Below are positions 46,817 through 55,591 of a stretch of DNA of 64,000 nucleotides, in pieces. Below the pieces are notes generated by a model that was given only the letters and a program-made list of their open reading frames with translations, was not told the DNA's origin and did not search any database. The stretch spans positions 1,695,663 to 1,759,662 of the forward strand of contig NZ_LR701479.1 in NCBI RefSeq assembly GCF_902498745.1, written 5' to 3'. The DNA comes from Erythrobacter sp. EC-HK427 (GTDB taxonomy: Bacteria; Pseudomonadota; Alphaproteobacteria; Sphingomonadales; Sphingomonadaceae). The position numbers were made by a program, and so were the translations under genes. Positions within the stretch are counted from its first letter, which is position 1; every line of letters begins with the position of its first letter.

Positions 46817-47737
46817 ATGGCATCTCAATCCGGACCAGCGGGGAGACCAGCTTTCAACCGAACTCGCAATCTAGGCGATGCCGAGCGGGATTATCGCCGC
46901 AAATCAGCGGCTTTCCCGGCGGATGCGGTCAATGTCAGGGCCGGTTTGATCGACGATCCCAAGTCTCTTGGCGAAATGGTGGAGCGGGAAATCTTGCCGC
47001 GATTGCTGGTAGCACACAGTGCAATTGCCTCCGTTCGCGCGGCTCCGATTGCGCGCAGCGAATCGAGCGTACTCACGCGCGAAGAGATTCGCGGCTTTGT
47101 CGCCAAGATCCTCGATGTCGAAGTCGAAGCGCTCTTCCAACAGATAGAATCGATGCTTGCCCGCGGAGTTCGAGTCGAATCGATCTTTGTCGATCTGCTG
47201 GCACCCACGGCGCGCAAATTGGGCGAATACTGGGAAGACGATAGCTGCGATTTCGTCGATGTGACGATGGGCCTGTGGCGATTGCAGGAACTGATGCGTG
47301 AAATCGCTTTGCGCTACCCCGTTCACGCCCGCGGCAGCGCCCAGATGCGCAGCGCGCTTTTTGCTCCGATGCCAGGCGATCAGCACAGTTTCGGGGCATT
47401 GATGCTCGAAGAATTTTTCGCCCGCGCCGGTTGGGACAGCGAAGTCCTGCCGGAGACGGCGCGTCCGCAATTGCTGCAAATATGCAGCGAACACGCATTT
47501 GACCTTGTGGGATTGACGGTCTCAACCGACTGTCATAGCGGCGACATAGCCAATCTGGTGACTGCGATCCGTAGCGTTTCCCAGCTTCCCGGGATCAAGG
47601 TCATTATAGGAGGACAGGCGGTCCAGGCCGATCCTTCGCTGGTCGAAAGAACTGGCGCGGACGGTACGGCGGGTTCCGCCGAGACTGCTCTTGCTCTGGC
47701 GGATCGGCTGGTTCCGTTGCCCGCATTTGCGGGATAA
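46817..47737 (+). CDS. B12-binding antirepressor of the PpaA/AerR family
   Basis: 306 residues from ATG 46817, which has GGGAGGG six bases upstream; a GTG start at 46769 lacks this. The N-terminal half contains a helical domain (LGEYWEDDSCDFVDVTMGL, about 135-153) and the C-terminal half a cobalamin-binding Rossmann domain with the DxHxxG motif Asp188-His190-Gly193 (GDQHSFGAL) and GGQA. In Rhodobacter, AerR/PpaA binds light-sensitive B12 and counters CrtJ/PpsR. It lies 29 bases before ppsR and divergent from bchF, the expected place. The names aerR and ppaA are both used for this group. Confidence 0.9.
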   Translation: MASQSGPAGRPAFNRTRNLGDAERDYRRKSAAFPADAVNVRAGLIDDPKSLGEMVEREILPRLLVAHSAIASVRAAPIARSESSVLTREEIRGFVAKILDVEVEALFQQIESMLARGVRVESIFVDLLAPTARKLGEYWEDDSCDFVDVTMGLWRLQELMREIALRYPVHARGSAQMRSALFAPMPGDQHSFGALMLEEFFARAGWDSEVLPETARPQLLQICSEHAFDLVGLTVSTDCHSGDIANLVTAIRSVSQLPGIKVIIGGQAVQADPSLVERTGADGTAGSAETALALADRLVPLPAFAG

Positions 47738-47766
47738 ACTGTCCTCTATGGCGTTTACATTTCTGG

Positions 47767-49182
47767 ATGCTCACGCGCAAACACAGCATTGAAGGCAAGC
47801 TGCACTTCGGCGATTTCGCTGGAATCTTTGACGACTGCGATCCCGAAGCAGCCGCCAAGCTTGCGCTTATTGCCGGCGATATCAGTCTGGTAATCGACCG
47901 CGACGGCGTGATCCTGGGCGGCAGTGCCGATCCGGTCTTGTATCCCGAGCTTGAAGGCTGGATCGGTCAGGCGTGGCTCGATACAGTCACGGCGGATAGT
48001 CGCGGCAAGGTGAACGATCTAATCGCCTCGATGCACGCAGGCCGGCAGCAGCGTTGGCGGCAGATCAACCACCATGGCAATGGTGCGGATATTCCCGTGC
48101 GCTATGCCATCGTTTCGTTCGAGAACACCGATCGCTGTCTCGCACTGGGCCGCGATATGCGCGAGGAAGCTGCGTTGCAGCAGCGTTTCCTGCAGGCGCA
48201 ACAGGCACTTGAACGCGATTATCTGCGGCTGCGGCAGGCAGAGCAGCGATACCGCCTGCTGTTTGATGAAGTCACCGACGCCGTGCTGGTGGTCGAAGCC
48301 GACACCCACCGCATCCGCGAAGCGAATCCGGCGGCGCATCGCGTTTTAAAGATCGCGCAGGGTGAACTTGTCGGCAACCGCCTGTCTGGCGTGTTTGCAC
48401 GCGGATCGCGCGATGCGCTGATCGGTTTTCTGGGTGCGGCCACCGCCACGCAAACCGTGTCGCCGCTCTCGCTGGCCTTGGCGAGCGATGATAGCGAAGT
48501 CGCCTTGTCCACAGTCACGTTTCGCCAGCGCGGCAAGCCTTACCTGTTCGTCCGCATCACTGCCCCGACTCAAGTCGGCGATGCGCACCGGATGCTCGAT
48601 ATAGTGCAGCGAATGCCCGATGCCTTTGTGCTCGCCAATTCGGCGATGCAGATCGTTGCCGTAAACACCGAATTTGCCGAACTGGTGGGTGCCGCGCACA
48701 GCGATCAGCTGATCGGCAAGCCGCTGGGGCACTTTATCGGCCGCCCGGGTATCGATCTGGAGCTCGTCAAAGGCCAATTGGCGAAGGACGGCGTGGCCCG
48801 TAATGTCAGCACCGTGGTGGGCGCGAATGATGATTTCCAGGGCGAGCCAGTGGAACTTTCGGCCGTGCAGACCGAAAGCGACGATCCGCATCTGGGCATG
48901 GTGATCCGGCCTGTGGGGCGGCGGCTGCGGGACTTGCAACCGGCGGCTGCCGAGACGCCGCGCTCGGTCGAGCAACTGACCGAACTTGTGGGCCGGATGT
49001 CGCTGAAAGACATCGTCCGCGAATCCACCGATCTGATCGAACGCCTGTGTATCGAGGCGGCGCTGTCCCGCACAGCAGACAACCGCGCATCGGCGGCGGA
49101 AATTCTCGGCCTCAGCCGGCAGAGCCTCTATTCCAAGCTCCACCGCCACGGGTTGGGCAATCTCGGGACGGATGGCGAGTAG
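47767..49182 (+). CDS. ppsR: Transcriptional repressor PpsR (CrtJ)
   Basis: 471 residues. Layout: N-terminal PAS-like region (about 30-130), a Q-linker helix (about 134-160), two further PAS domains (about 163-262 and 278-380) and a Fis-type helix-turn-helix at the C-terminus (NRASAAEILGLSRQSLYSKL, 439-458). It represses pigment and antenna genes under high oxygen by binding TGT-N12-ACA. Only three cysteines exist: 24, 124 and 428. Cys428 (RLCIEAAL) matches the redox cysteine in the HTH of PpsR/CrtJ, but the second, mid-protein cysteine (Cys251 in R. sphaeroides) is absent. Start ATG 47767 has no strong ribosome site, so translation may be coupled to the preceding gene. Confidence 0.95.
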   Translation: MLTRKHSIEGKLHFGDFAGIFDDCDPEAAAKLALIAGDISLVIDRDGVILGGSADPVLYPELEGWIGQAWLDTVTADSRGKVNDLIASMHAGRQQRWRQINHHGNGADIPVRYAIVSFENTDRCLALGRDMREEAALQQRFLQAQQALERDYLRLRQAEQRYRLLFDEVTDAVLVVEADTHRIREANPAAHRVLKIAQGELVGNRLSGVFARGSRDALIGFLGAATATQTVSPLSLALASDDSEVALSTVTFRQRGKPYLFVRITAPTQVGDAHRMLDIVQRMPDAFVLANSAMQIVAVNTEFAELVGAAHSDQLIGKPLGHFIGRPGIDLELVKGQLAKDGVARNVSTVVGANDDFQGEPVELSAVQTESDDPHLGMVIRPVGRRLRDLQPAAAETPRSVEQLTELVGRMSLKDIVRESTDLIERLCIEAALSRTADNRASAAEILGLSRQSLYSKLHRHGLGNLGTDGE

Positions 49183-49199
49183 CCCGAACCGGTCGCAAG

Positions 49200-49240
49200 T
49201 GTCCATTTAATTTGACACCTTGCTGCGTCAGGCATAGCCT
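49200..49240 (+). promoter_or_regulatory. bchG promoter with PpsR/CrtJ site
   Basis: TGTCCATTTAATTTGACA at 49200-49217 is a perfect TGT-N12-ACA. Its right end is a perfect -35 TTGACA (49212-49217), followed after 17 bases by TAGCCT (49235-49240). The expected start point then falls at about the bchG ATG (49247), and no ribosome-binding sequence is seen there. Confidence 0.65.
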
Positions 49241-49246
49241 CTCGCA

Positions 49247-50149
49247 ATGGTCCACCATGTTGCTTCGACTCCGCCCGTTTCGCCGCCTGCCGCGCGCGAT
49301 GTGCTGGCCTTGCTCAAGCCGATCACATGGTTCCCGCCGATGTGGGCCTTTATGTGCGGCGTGGTGTCTTCGGGCGTGGGGCTGGATGGCCGCTGGCCGT
49401 TGCTGATCGCCGGAATTCTCCTCACCGGGCCACTGGTGTGCGGGACAAGCCAAGCGGTCAATGACTGGTTTGACCGGCACGTCGATGCCATTAACGAACC
49501 GGACCGCCCGATCCCCTCGGGCCGCGTTGCTGGCAACTGGGGGCTGCGCATCGCTATCCTGTGGACGGGCCTGTCCCTGCTCACCGGCTGGCTGATCGGC
49601 CCATGGGTGTTTGCCGCCACCGTGTTCGGGCTTGCCGCCGCATGGGCCTACTCCGCGCCGCCGTTCCGCTTCAAAACCAGCGGCTGGATCGGCCCCGCCG
49701 TGGTCGGCCTGACCTATGAGGGCCTAAGCTGGTTTACCGGTGCGAGCGTGATGGCAGGCGCGCTGCCTGCGCTGCCGATCCTGCTGGTGCTCGGCCTCTA
49801 CAGTCTGGGCGCGCACGGGATTATGACGCTCAACGATTTCAAAGCGGTGGAAGGTGACCGGGCGACGGGCCTGCGCTCACTGCCGGTAACGCTGGGCGTG
49901 GAGCGCGCGGCCAAACTGGCCTGCGTGGTGATGGCGCTGCCGCAGATTGTGGTGATCGTGCTTTTGTGGCGCTGGGATCTGGCGATTTCGCCGCTCACGG
50001 TCAGCCTGCTGCTCGCCGCGCAACTAGCCTGTATGCCCAAGATGCTGCGCGATCCGGCGAAATATGCGCCGTGGTACAATGCCACCGGCGTGACGCTTTA
50101 TGTGCTGGGAATGCTCGCGGCGGCGCTGGGGCTGGGGGGATATATCTGA
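49247..50149 (+). CDS. bchG: Bacteriochlorophyll synthase (geranylgeranyl transferase)
   Basis: 300 residues. A UbiA-type inner-membrane prenyltransferase that attaches geranylgeranyl (later reduced to phytyl) to bacteriochlorophyllide a. Motifs: NDWFDRHVDAINEPDRPIPSGR (first aspartate-rich region, split for length as NDWFDRHVD and INEPDRP) and LNDFKAVEGDR (second). About nine helices. LLKPITWFPPMWAFMCGVVSSG near the start is highly typical. Promoter and start look leaderless. The stop overlaps the next start (TGATG). Confidence 0.96.
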   Translation: MVHHVASTPPVSPPAARDVLALLKPITWFPPMWAFMCGVVSSGVGLDGRWPLLIAGILLTGPLVCGTSQAVNDWFDRHVDAINEPDRPIPSGRVAGNWGLRIAILWTGLSLLTGWLIGPWVFAATVFGLAAAWAYSAPPFRFKTSGWIGPAVVGLTYEGLSWFTGASVMAGALPALPILLVLGLYSLGAHGIMTLNDFKAVEGDRATGLRSLPVTLGVERAAKLACVVMALPQIVVIVLLWRWDLAISPLTVSLLLAAQLACMPKMLRDPAKYAPWYNATGVTLYVLGMLAAALGLGGYI

Positions 50150-51522
50150 TGCATGGCTCGCTTTCGCCTGCGCCAGCTTCCACCGGCTTTGGCTGGCTGG
50201 GAATTGTCCGCATCGGACTGGTGCAGGCGAGCATCGGCGCGCTGGTGATGCTGGCGACCACGGTGCTCAACCGGCTGATGGTGGTCGAATTCGCGCTGGC
50301 GGCGGCCATCCCGGCGGGATTGGTCGCGTGGCATTACGCTGTGCAGCTTGCCCGCCCGCTGTTCGGCCACGGATCGGACAAAGGACGCGCGCGCACGCCG
50401 TGGATCATCGGCGGCGTCGCTCTGCTGGGCGCGGCATCTTTGCTGGCGACACAGGCCACCTTGCTGTTGGCGAGCGCGCCGGTGTTGGGCTTCAGCCTCG
50501 CGGTGCTGGCCTACACACTGATCGGCGTGGGCGTGGGCGCAGGTGGCACATCGGCACTGGCGCTGCTCGCATCGGGCGTCGCCCCGCAGCGCCGCGCTGC
50601 CGCTGCGGCGGTAACATGGATCATGATGGTGGCTGGCATTGTCGTCTCGGCGATCACGGTGGGGGCTTTGCTCAAGCCCTTTTCGCCCGATCGCCTGCTG
50701 CTTGTCGCTGCCGGACTGGCGGTCGTCACATTCGCGCTTACCGTGCTCGCCACGTGGCGGCTGGAGCGGCAGGCGGGGCAGTTCGGCAACGCTGCGAAGG
50801 ATGACGCCGCACCTGATTTCCGCGCTGCAATTTCCGAGATTTGGCACGAGCCCGCCGCGCGGCGGTTCACCATCTTCATTTTCGTATCGATGATCGCCTT
50901 CTCGATGCAGGATCTGATTCTGGAGCCCTTTGCCGGATTGATCTTCGGCATGACACCCGGCGAGTCCACCCAACTTGGCGGGCAGCATCAGGGCGGCATT
51001 CTTCTCGGCATGATTATCGTCGGTGTCGGCGGCAGCGCCTTTACCGGCAAGCGGCCCGATGGCCTGCGCATCTGGGTGGTGAGCGGCTGTCTGATGTCCG
51101 GCGTGGCACTGGCTGCGCTGGGTCTGGCAGCGGTGGCAGGGCCGGGCTGGCCGCTGGCACTCAATGTGTTTCTGCTGGGGCTGGGCAATGGCGTGTTCGC
51201 CGTGTCCTCCATCGGCGCGATGATGGGGCTGGCAGGCGCGGGCGCGACGACGCGCGAAGGCGTGCGCATGGGCGTGTGGGGCGCATCGCAAGCCATCGCC
51301 TTCGGGCTGGGCGGGCTGACCGGCGCGGTCGGCGTCGATCTGGCGCGCCGCGCGATGAGCGATGACGGCAGCGCGTTCCAGCTGATTTTTAGCCTGGAAG
51401 CAGCGGCCTTCGTGCTGGCAGCAATACTCGCCATCAAGGCGACGGGCGGTGCAGCCGTCCGCGCGAGCATGGCAGCGGGCGAGCAGCCCACAACAGATAG
51501 CGAGCGGGAGGTTTTTGCATGA
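50149..51522 (+). CDS. BCD-family transporter (PucC-like, often called BchP2)
   Basis: 457 residues from ATG 50149, which overlaps the bchG stop. A 12-helix PucC/LhaA relative; marks include LNRLMVVEFALAAAIPAGL, ARPLFGHGSDKGRARTPWIIGG and MQDLILEPFAGLIFGMTPGEST. In purple bacteria the member between bchG and bchP is required or helpful for bacteriochlorophyll handling, probably delivery of pigment to the antenna. It overlaps bchP by 4 bases. Transport has not been proven for this branch. Confidence 0.9.
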   Translation: MHGSLSPAPASTGFGWLGIVRIGLVQASIGALVMLATTVLNRLMVVEFALAAAIPAGLVAWHYAVQLARPLFGHGSDKGRARTPWIIGGVALLGAASLLATQATLLLASAPVLGFSLAVLAYTLIGVGVGAGGTSALALLASGVAPQRRAAAAAVTWIMMVAGIVVSAITVGALLKPFSPDRLLLVAAGLAVVTFALTVLATWRLERQAGQFGNAAKDDAAPDFRAAISEIWHEPAARRFTIFIFVSMIAFSMQDLILEPFAGLIFGMTPGESTQLGGQHQGGILLGMIIVGVGGSAFTGKRPDGLRIWVVSGCLMSGVALAALGLAAVAGPGWPLALNVFLLGLGNGVFAVSSIGAMMGLAGAGATTREGVRMGVWGASQAIAFGLGGLTGAVGVDLARRAMSDDGSAFQLIFSLEAAAFVLAAILAIKATGGAAVRASMAAGEQPTTDSEREVFA

Positions 51523-52715
51523 GTGAGACAGTATACGACGTGGTCGTTGTCGGTGGCGGGCCTTCGGGCGCAACCGCTGCCTGCGATCTGGCACGCGCCG
51601 GTCGCAAGGTGATGCTGCTCGACCGGGCCGGACGGATCAAGCCATGCGGCGGCGCAGTGCCGCCCCGCCTGCTGGAAGACTTCGCCGTTCCCGAAAGCCT
51701 GCTGGTGGCCAAGGCCAAGTCCGCGCGTATGGTCGCGCCATCGGGCCGCGCGGTCGATATGCCGGTGGGCGAGATCGGCTTTGTCGGCATGGTGGACCGC
51801 GACGAGTTCGACGAATGGCTGCGCAGCCGGGCCGCCGCAGCGGGCGCGGTGCGGCAAACGGGCACGTTCGATCACATCGAGCGCGACGCAGGCGCAGGCG
51901 CAATCGTGTGCTTCCGCACCGAACGTGGCGGCGATTTCCAGCGTGTGCGTACCAAGCTGGTGATCGGGGCCGACGGTGCCCGCTCCGCCGTGGCGCGCGA
52001 GAATATCAAGGATGCGGAGAAGATGCGCTGCGTCTTCGCCTATCACGAGGTCATCGCCGTGCCCGAAAGCACGCCGCAGGGCTTTGACGGTTCGCGCTGC
52101 GATGTGCTGTATCAGGGCCACCTCTCGCCCGATTTCTACGCCTGGGTCTTCCCGCATGGCGAACAGGCGAGCGTGGGCGTGGGCAGCGCGCACAAGGGCT
52201 TCTCGCTGCGGGGAGCTGTGGAAACCATGCGCGAGGACATGGGCCTTGATAGCTGCGAGACTGTTCGCTGCGAAGGCGCGCCCATTCCGATGAAGCCGCT
52301 CAAAAAGTGGGACAATGGCCGCGACGTGCTGGTGGCAGGCGATGCTGCAGGCGTGGTTGCTCCCGCCTCGGGCGAGGGCATCTACTACGCCATGACATGC
52401 GGCCGCATCGCCGCGCAAACGGCGGATGAGTTTGTGCGCACTGCCAATCCCGCGGTGCTGAAGAAGGCCCGCAAGGCGTTCATGAAGGAACATGGCCGCG
52501 TGTTCTGGGTGCTCGGCATCATGCAGCACTTCTGGTATTCGAGCGACAAAAGGCGCGAACGCTTCGTCGATATGTGCGACGACAAGGATGTGCAGCAGCT
52601 GACCTGGCAGGCCTATATGAACAAGCGGCTGGTGCGCGCGAAGCCGATGGCGCACTTGCGGATTTTCCTCAAAGATACCGCGCATCTGCTCGGCCTGAAG
52701 CCCGTCGCGCGATGA
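51519..52715 (+). CDS. bchP: Geranylgeranyl reductase for bacteriochlorophyll
   Basis: 398 residues. An FAD enzyme that reduces the geranylgeranyl tail to phytyl in three steps. N-terminal FAD motif VVVVGGGPSGATAACDLA (about 8-25) and the second FAD contact VAGDAAGVVAPASGEGI. CGGAVPPRLLEDF is the family's early signature. It overlaps the transporter before it and tspO after it by 4 bases, so the four genes are one transcript. Confidence 0.96.
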   Translation: MSETVYDVVVVGGGPSGATAACDLARAGRKVMLLDRAGRIKPCGGAVPPRLLEDFAVPESLLVAKAKSARMVAPSGRAVDMPVGEIGFVGMVDRDEFDEWLRSRAAAAGAVRQTGTFDHIERDAGAGAIVCFRTERGGDFQRVRTKLVIGADGARSAVARENIKDAEKMRCVFAYHEVIAVPESTPQGFDGSRCDVLYQGHLSPDFYAWVFPHGEQASVGVGSAHKGFSLRGAVETMREDMGLDSCETVRCEGAPIPMKPLKKWDNGRDVLVAGDAAGVVAPASGEGIYYAMTCGRIAAQTADEFVRTANPAVLKKARKAFMKEHGRVFWVLGIMQHFWYSSDKRRERFVDMCDDKDVQQLTWQAYMNKRLVRAKPMAHLRIFLKDTAHLLGLKPVAR

Positions 52716-53194
52716 GCAAAAGCTGGATCATGCCCGCCGTGCTGGCGGGGCTCGCCGCCTTTGCGGTCGCCGCGATTGGCGGGACGCTGACCGATCTGGG
52801 GCCGTGGTATCAGGCGCTGGAAAAGCCCGACTGGAACCCGCCCGCTTTCGTTTTCCCGATTGTCTGGACAACGGTGTTCGGCTTTGCCGTGATTTCCTTC
52901 ACCACCGCTTGGTGGAAGGCAACCAGCACCAAGGTGGCCGATACGCTGATTGGGCTGTTTGCCGCCAATTCCTTCCTCAACATAACCTGGAGCCTGCTGT
53001 TCTTCCGCATCCAGCGGCCCGATTGGGCGTTCTGGGAGCTGACCTTGCTCTGGCTCTCGATCGCAGTGCTGATTGTCTATTGCTGGCGCGTGTCGAAACT
53101 GGCGAGCCTCGTGCTGCTGCCTTATCTGGCCTGGGTCACGATAGCAGGCGCGCTCAACTGGCAGATCGTCCAGCTGAACGCTCCCTTCGGCTAA
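52712..53194 (+). CDS. tspO: TspO/MBR family tryptophan-rich sensory protein
   Basis: 160 residues from ATG 52712. Five hydrophobic helices, rich in Trp; the family's early PDWNPPAFVFPIVWTT and the middle NSFLNITWSLLFF are clear. TspO binds porphyrins. In R. sphaeroides it works as an oxygen-linked negative regulator of pigment genes and tetrapyrrole flux. In that genus tspO sits by crtB; here it is at the end of the bchG-bchP transcript, so its dose follows PpsR-controlled bchG. Confidence 0.95.
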   Translation: MSKSWIMPAVLAGLAAFAVAAIGGTLTDLGPWYQALEKPDWNPPAFVFPIVWTTVFGFAVISFTTAWWKATSTKVADTLIGLFAANSFLNITWSLLFFRIQRPDWAFWELTLLWLSIAVLIVYCWRVSKLASLVLLPYLAWVTIAGALNWQIVQLNAPFG

Positions 53195-53210
53195 CGACGC
53201 TGGCCATGTG

Positions 53211-53465
53211 ATGCAGCAACTGTTCGCCAGCGGCCACGCGGTCGATATCGTGCTGGCGGTAATGCTGGTGGAAGCGGTTTACCTGAAGAGCCGGGGCTGG
53301 GCGTTGGGTGATATCGCGCTGCTGCTGCTGCCCGGCGTGCTGATGCTGCTGGGCCTGCGCGCTGCCTTGACGGGCGCCGGGTGGCTATGGATCGCCCTGC
53401 CACTGGCGCTGTCCTTCCCTGTCCATCTGTTGGATGTCGCCCGCCGCGCGCGCCGCCGCGATTGA
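53211..53465 (+). CDS. Small membrane protein after tspO, function unknown
   Basis: 84 residues from ATG 53211 (a GTG at 53208 directly precedes it), 16 bases after tspO. Three hydrophobic stretches (about 10-26, 33-52 and 56-75) and an Arg-rich C-terminus (RRARRRD) that would lie in the cytoplasm. No cofactor motif. It ends just before a bidirectional terminator, so it is the last gene of the bchG transcript. No strong ribosome site; it may rely on coupling. A role beside TspO is a guess from location only. Confidence 0.7.
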   Translation: MQQLFASGHAVDIVLAVMLVEAVYLKSRGWALGDIALLLLPGVLMLLGLRAALTGAGWLWIALPLALSFPVHLLDVARRARRRD

Positions 53466-53474
53466 GCGCAAAAA

Positions 53475-53500
53475 AAAGGGGAGCGCGAAGGCTCCCCTTT
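53475..53500. terminator. Bidirectional terminator between the tspO operon and pufC
   Basis: AAAGGGGAGC and GCTCCCCTTT form a 10-base stem around GCGAAG, extended by A- and T-rich flanks (eight As on the left, TTTCCCC on the right). It can end the plus-strand bchG transcript and the minus-strand puf transcript. Confidence 0.85.
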
Positions 53501-53526
53501 CCCCTGTCATTTGCGACCCTGACGGA

Positions 53527-54600
53527 TCAGTTGGTGTCGGTCATCTCGGTGGCGGGCACCGCTTCGACTTCTACCGCATCGCTCGCATCATTGCTGATAA
53601 GCAGGCGTTGCAGGCCCGGATAATCGGCCACCATGCGCGCTCCGCCCATCGGAAGGTTCAGGCCCTGGTGGCAGGTCGTGCAGTTGACCTTGTAGGGATC
53701 ACCCATCGGGCCGAGACGGTTCGCCGGGAACACATCGGTCAGCGGCGTAATGTAGGTCTCGTTGATGTTGCCCGCCATGCGGATGCCGTGCCACGCCGTG
53801 GTGCGTTGCGGCGTGGAATTGCTCCAGCTGCTGAACGCCTGCGTGTTGTGGCAGAAGGTGCAGTTCACCCCCAGCGACTGCGACATATGCATCATCAGCG
53901 AATAGGTCGCCTCTGTTTCCATCGTCGTTGTCGCATTGTCGCCCGGATGCATTCCGGTGGAAGCCACGCGGATACCTTCGGCCGAGCTGCCATCGAGCAG
54001 ATAGCGCGCCACCGCGCCATAGGGCAGCGAGCTGTAGCCATTGGCCGCAATCGGGGTGTTTTGCCCGCGGCGGTTATTGGCGATCGAGCCTGCATTCTCT
54101 GGTTCGGGCAAAGTCCACACTTCTTGCGGGATGTTGTTCCCGCGGTGGCACGTCCAGCAGGTGACGCCGGTTTGCGCAACGTGGCTTTGCCAGTTCTGGT
54201 TCACATCCTGCGTCATCAGCAGCATCGAACGCGCCACACCCTTGGTGTAAAGCTCGTCCGAGGCCATGTTAGCGGGGTTGTGGCAGTAATTGCAGCCTTG
54301 CTCCGGCGCGACCCATTCGGTGATCGCTGCCATCAGATAGTTGAACTCGTCCGCTGAAAGATTGCCCAGCACTTGGACATTCTCATAGACTTCGGAGGCC
54401 AGCGGCCCGTCTTCCGCAACCACCAGCTCGTAAGGCGGAGGCGGCACGTCGCCGGGCACCCGAGAGTCGGTGACATACACCGCATTCATGCCGGTTCCGC
54501 GAAACCCGTCCTGCTCGGTCGTCTTGGGAGCAAGCTCGCAAGCGGTGAGCGCAAGCGGCGCCGCCAGCAAAGCGATGTGATGAAGCTTTATCTTACCCAT
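53527..54600 (-). CDS. pufC: Reaction-centre tetraheme cytochrome c subunit
   Basis: 357 residues. Lipoprotein signal with lipobox LTAC (Cys21), so it is anchored in the membrane on the periplasmic side. Four heme sites: CNYCH, CWTCH, CTFCH and CTTCH. It re-reduces the special pair after light-driven electron loss. The C-terminal tail after the fourth heme is Val/Glu-rich. Last gene in the puf transcript, 5 bases after pufM. Some related aerobic phototrophs lack pufC, so its presence is informative. Confidence 0.97.
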   Translation of the reverse strand: MGKIKLHHIALLAAPLALTACELAPKTTEQDGFRGTGMNAVYVTDSRVPGDVPPPPYELVVAEDGPLASEVYENVQVLGNLSADEFNYLMAAITEWVAPEQGCNYCHNPANMASDELYTKGVARSMLLMTQDVNQNWQSHVAQTGVTCWTCHRGNNIPQEVWTLPEPENAGSIANNRRGQNTPIAANGYSSLPYGAVARYLLDGSSAEGIRVASTGMHPGDNATTTMETEATYSLMMHMSQSLGVNCTFCHNTQAFSSWSNSTPQRTTAWHGIRMAGNINETYITPLTDVFPANRLGPMGDPYKVNCTTCHQGLNLPMGGARMVADYPGLQRLLISNDASDAVEVEAVPATEMTDTN

Positions 54601-54605
54601 CGTCC

Positions 54606-55577
54606 TTACTCCCCTACAGGTGCGGCAGCGGGATCAACCACGCCGGTGTCGGGATATGCGGGTGCGTAGCCATGCTCCTGCGCCCACAGATACCAGTTAT
54701 CGACCACGGTGCCCGTCAACAGAATGCCGATGCCGCCGGTCAGCGTCGTCAGCACAGCAAACCACCAGGCCCAGCGGTGCACCGATTCCATCGTGGCGTT
54801 CCAGCCCATCGTCCAGCGCCAGAAAAGGGCTGCACGCTCGGAAGCTGTACCGCGATCGGTAATCTGCTCGATTTCGCGTTCACCGCCATACCGACCAACG
54901 GCGAGAATGGTGGCGCCGTGCATCGCGAACAGCAGTGTCGAACCGTAAAGGAAGACAATCGAGAGCGCGTGGAACGGGTTGTAGAACAGGTTACCGTATC
55001 GGATCGAGAAGGCTGCCGTCCAGTCAAGGTGCGGGAAGACGCCGTATGGCACCGCTTCGGCCCAGCTGCCCATCAGCATCGGGCGGATAAAGCCCAGCAC
55101 CAGCATCAGGAAGATGGCGGAAGCAAAGGCCCAGCTCACGTGCTTGCCCATGCCAAGCGCCGAAGCGCGGCGATAAGTGCGCACCCACCACAAGATCACC
55201 GAAAGCGAGAAGCAGGCGCCTGCGAGGATGAACCATCCGCCCTCGGCCAAAGGCACGAAGGGAGAAAAGCCGTATTCCGGCCCCGGCGGCTCCAGCGACA
55301 GCCAGAACAGCTGGCGCACGAACTGCACCGGATCCCAGCCGACCGAAGCCAGCATATTGAAACCGATGATCTCGAAAGCGAGCAAGCCCAGCACGAGCGA
55401 CAGGACGCCGCACCAGCCGAGATAAACCGGCCCGATCTGCGCCTGGCCGATCAGGCCCAGCCAATGGTTGAAAGTAGCGCGTGTGGTGCGCGAGCGGCCC
55501 GAGTCAGCTGTCGGAATGCCCATTTCGGGCGTGGCGGTCAGCTGAACCTGGGTGAAGATGTTTTGATATTGTGCCAT
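54606..55577 (-). CDS. pufM: Photosynthetic reaction centre M subunit
   Basis: 323 residues, about 15 longer than in R. sphaeroides. Five helices hold bacteriochlorophyll, bacteriopheophytin, QA and the iron. [20 protein letters not shown] includes a pigment-binding His; later [21 protein letters not shown] and [21 protein letters not shown] supply the iron and QA region. The C-terminal tail [14 protein letters not shown] resembles that of species with a PufC subunit. Starts 14 bases after pufL. Confidence 0.97.
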   Translation of the reverse strand: MAQYQNIFTQVQLTATPEMGIPTADSGRSRTTRATFNHWLGLIGQAQIGPVYLGWCGVLSLVLGLLAFEIIGFNMLASVGWDPVQFVRQLFWLSLEPPGPEYGFSPFVPLAEGGWFILAGACFSLSVILWWVRTYRRASALGMGKHVSWAFASAIFLMLVLGFIRPMLMGSWAEAVPYGVFPHLDWTAAFSIRYGNLFYNPFHALSIVFLYGSTLLFAMHGATILAVGRYGGEREIEQITDRGTASERAALFWRWTMGWNATMESVHRWAWWFAVLTTLTGGIGILLTGTVVDNWYLWAQEHGYAPAYPDTGVVDPAAAPVGE

Positions 55578-55591
55578 GGATCAGTGCCCCT

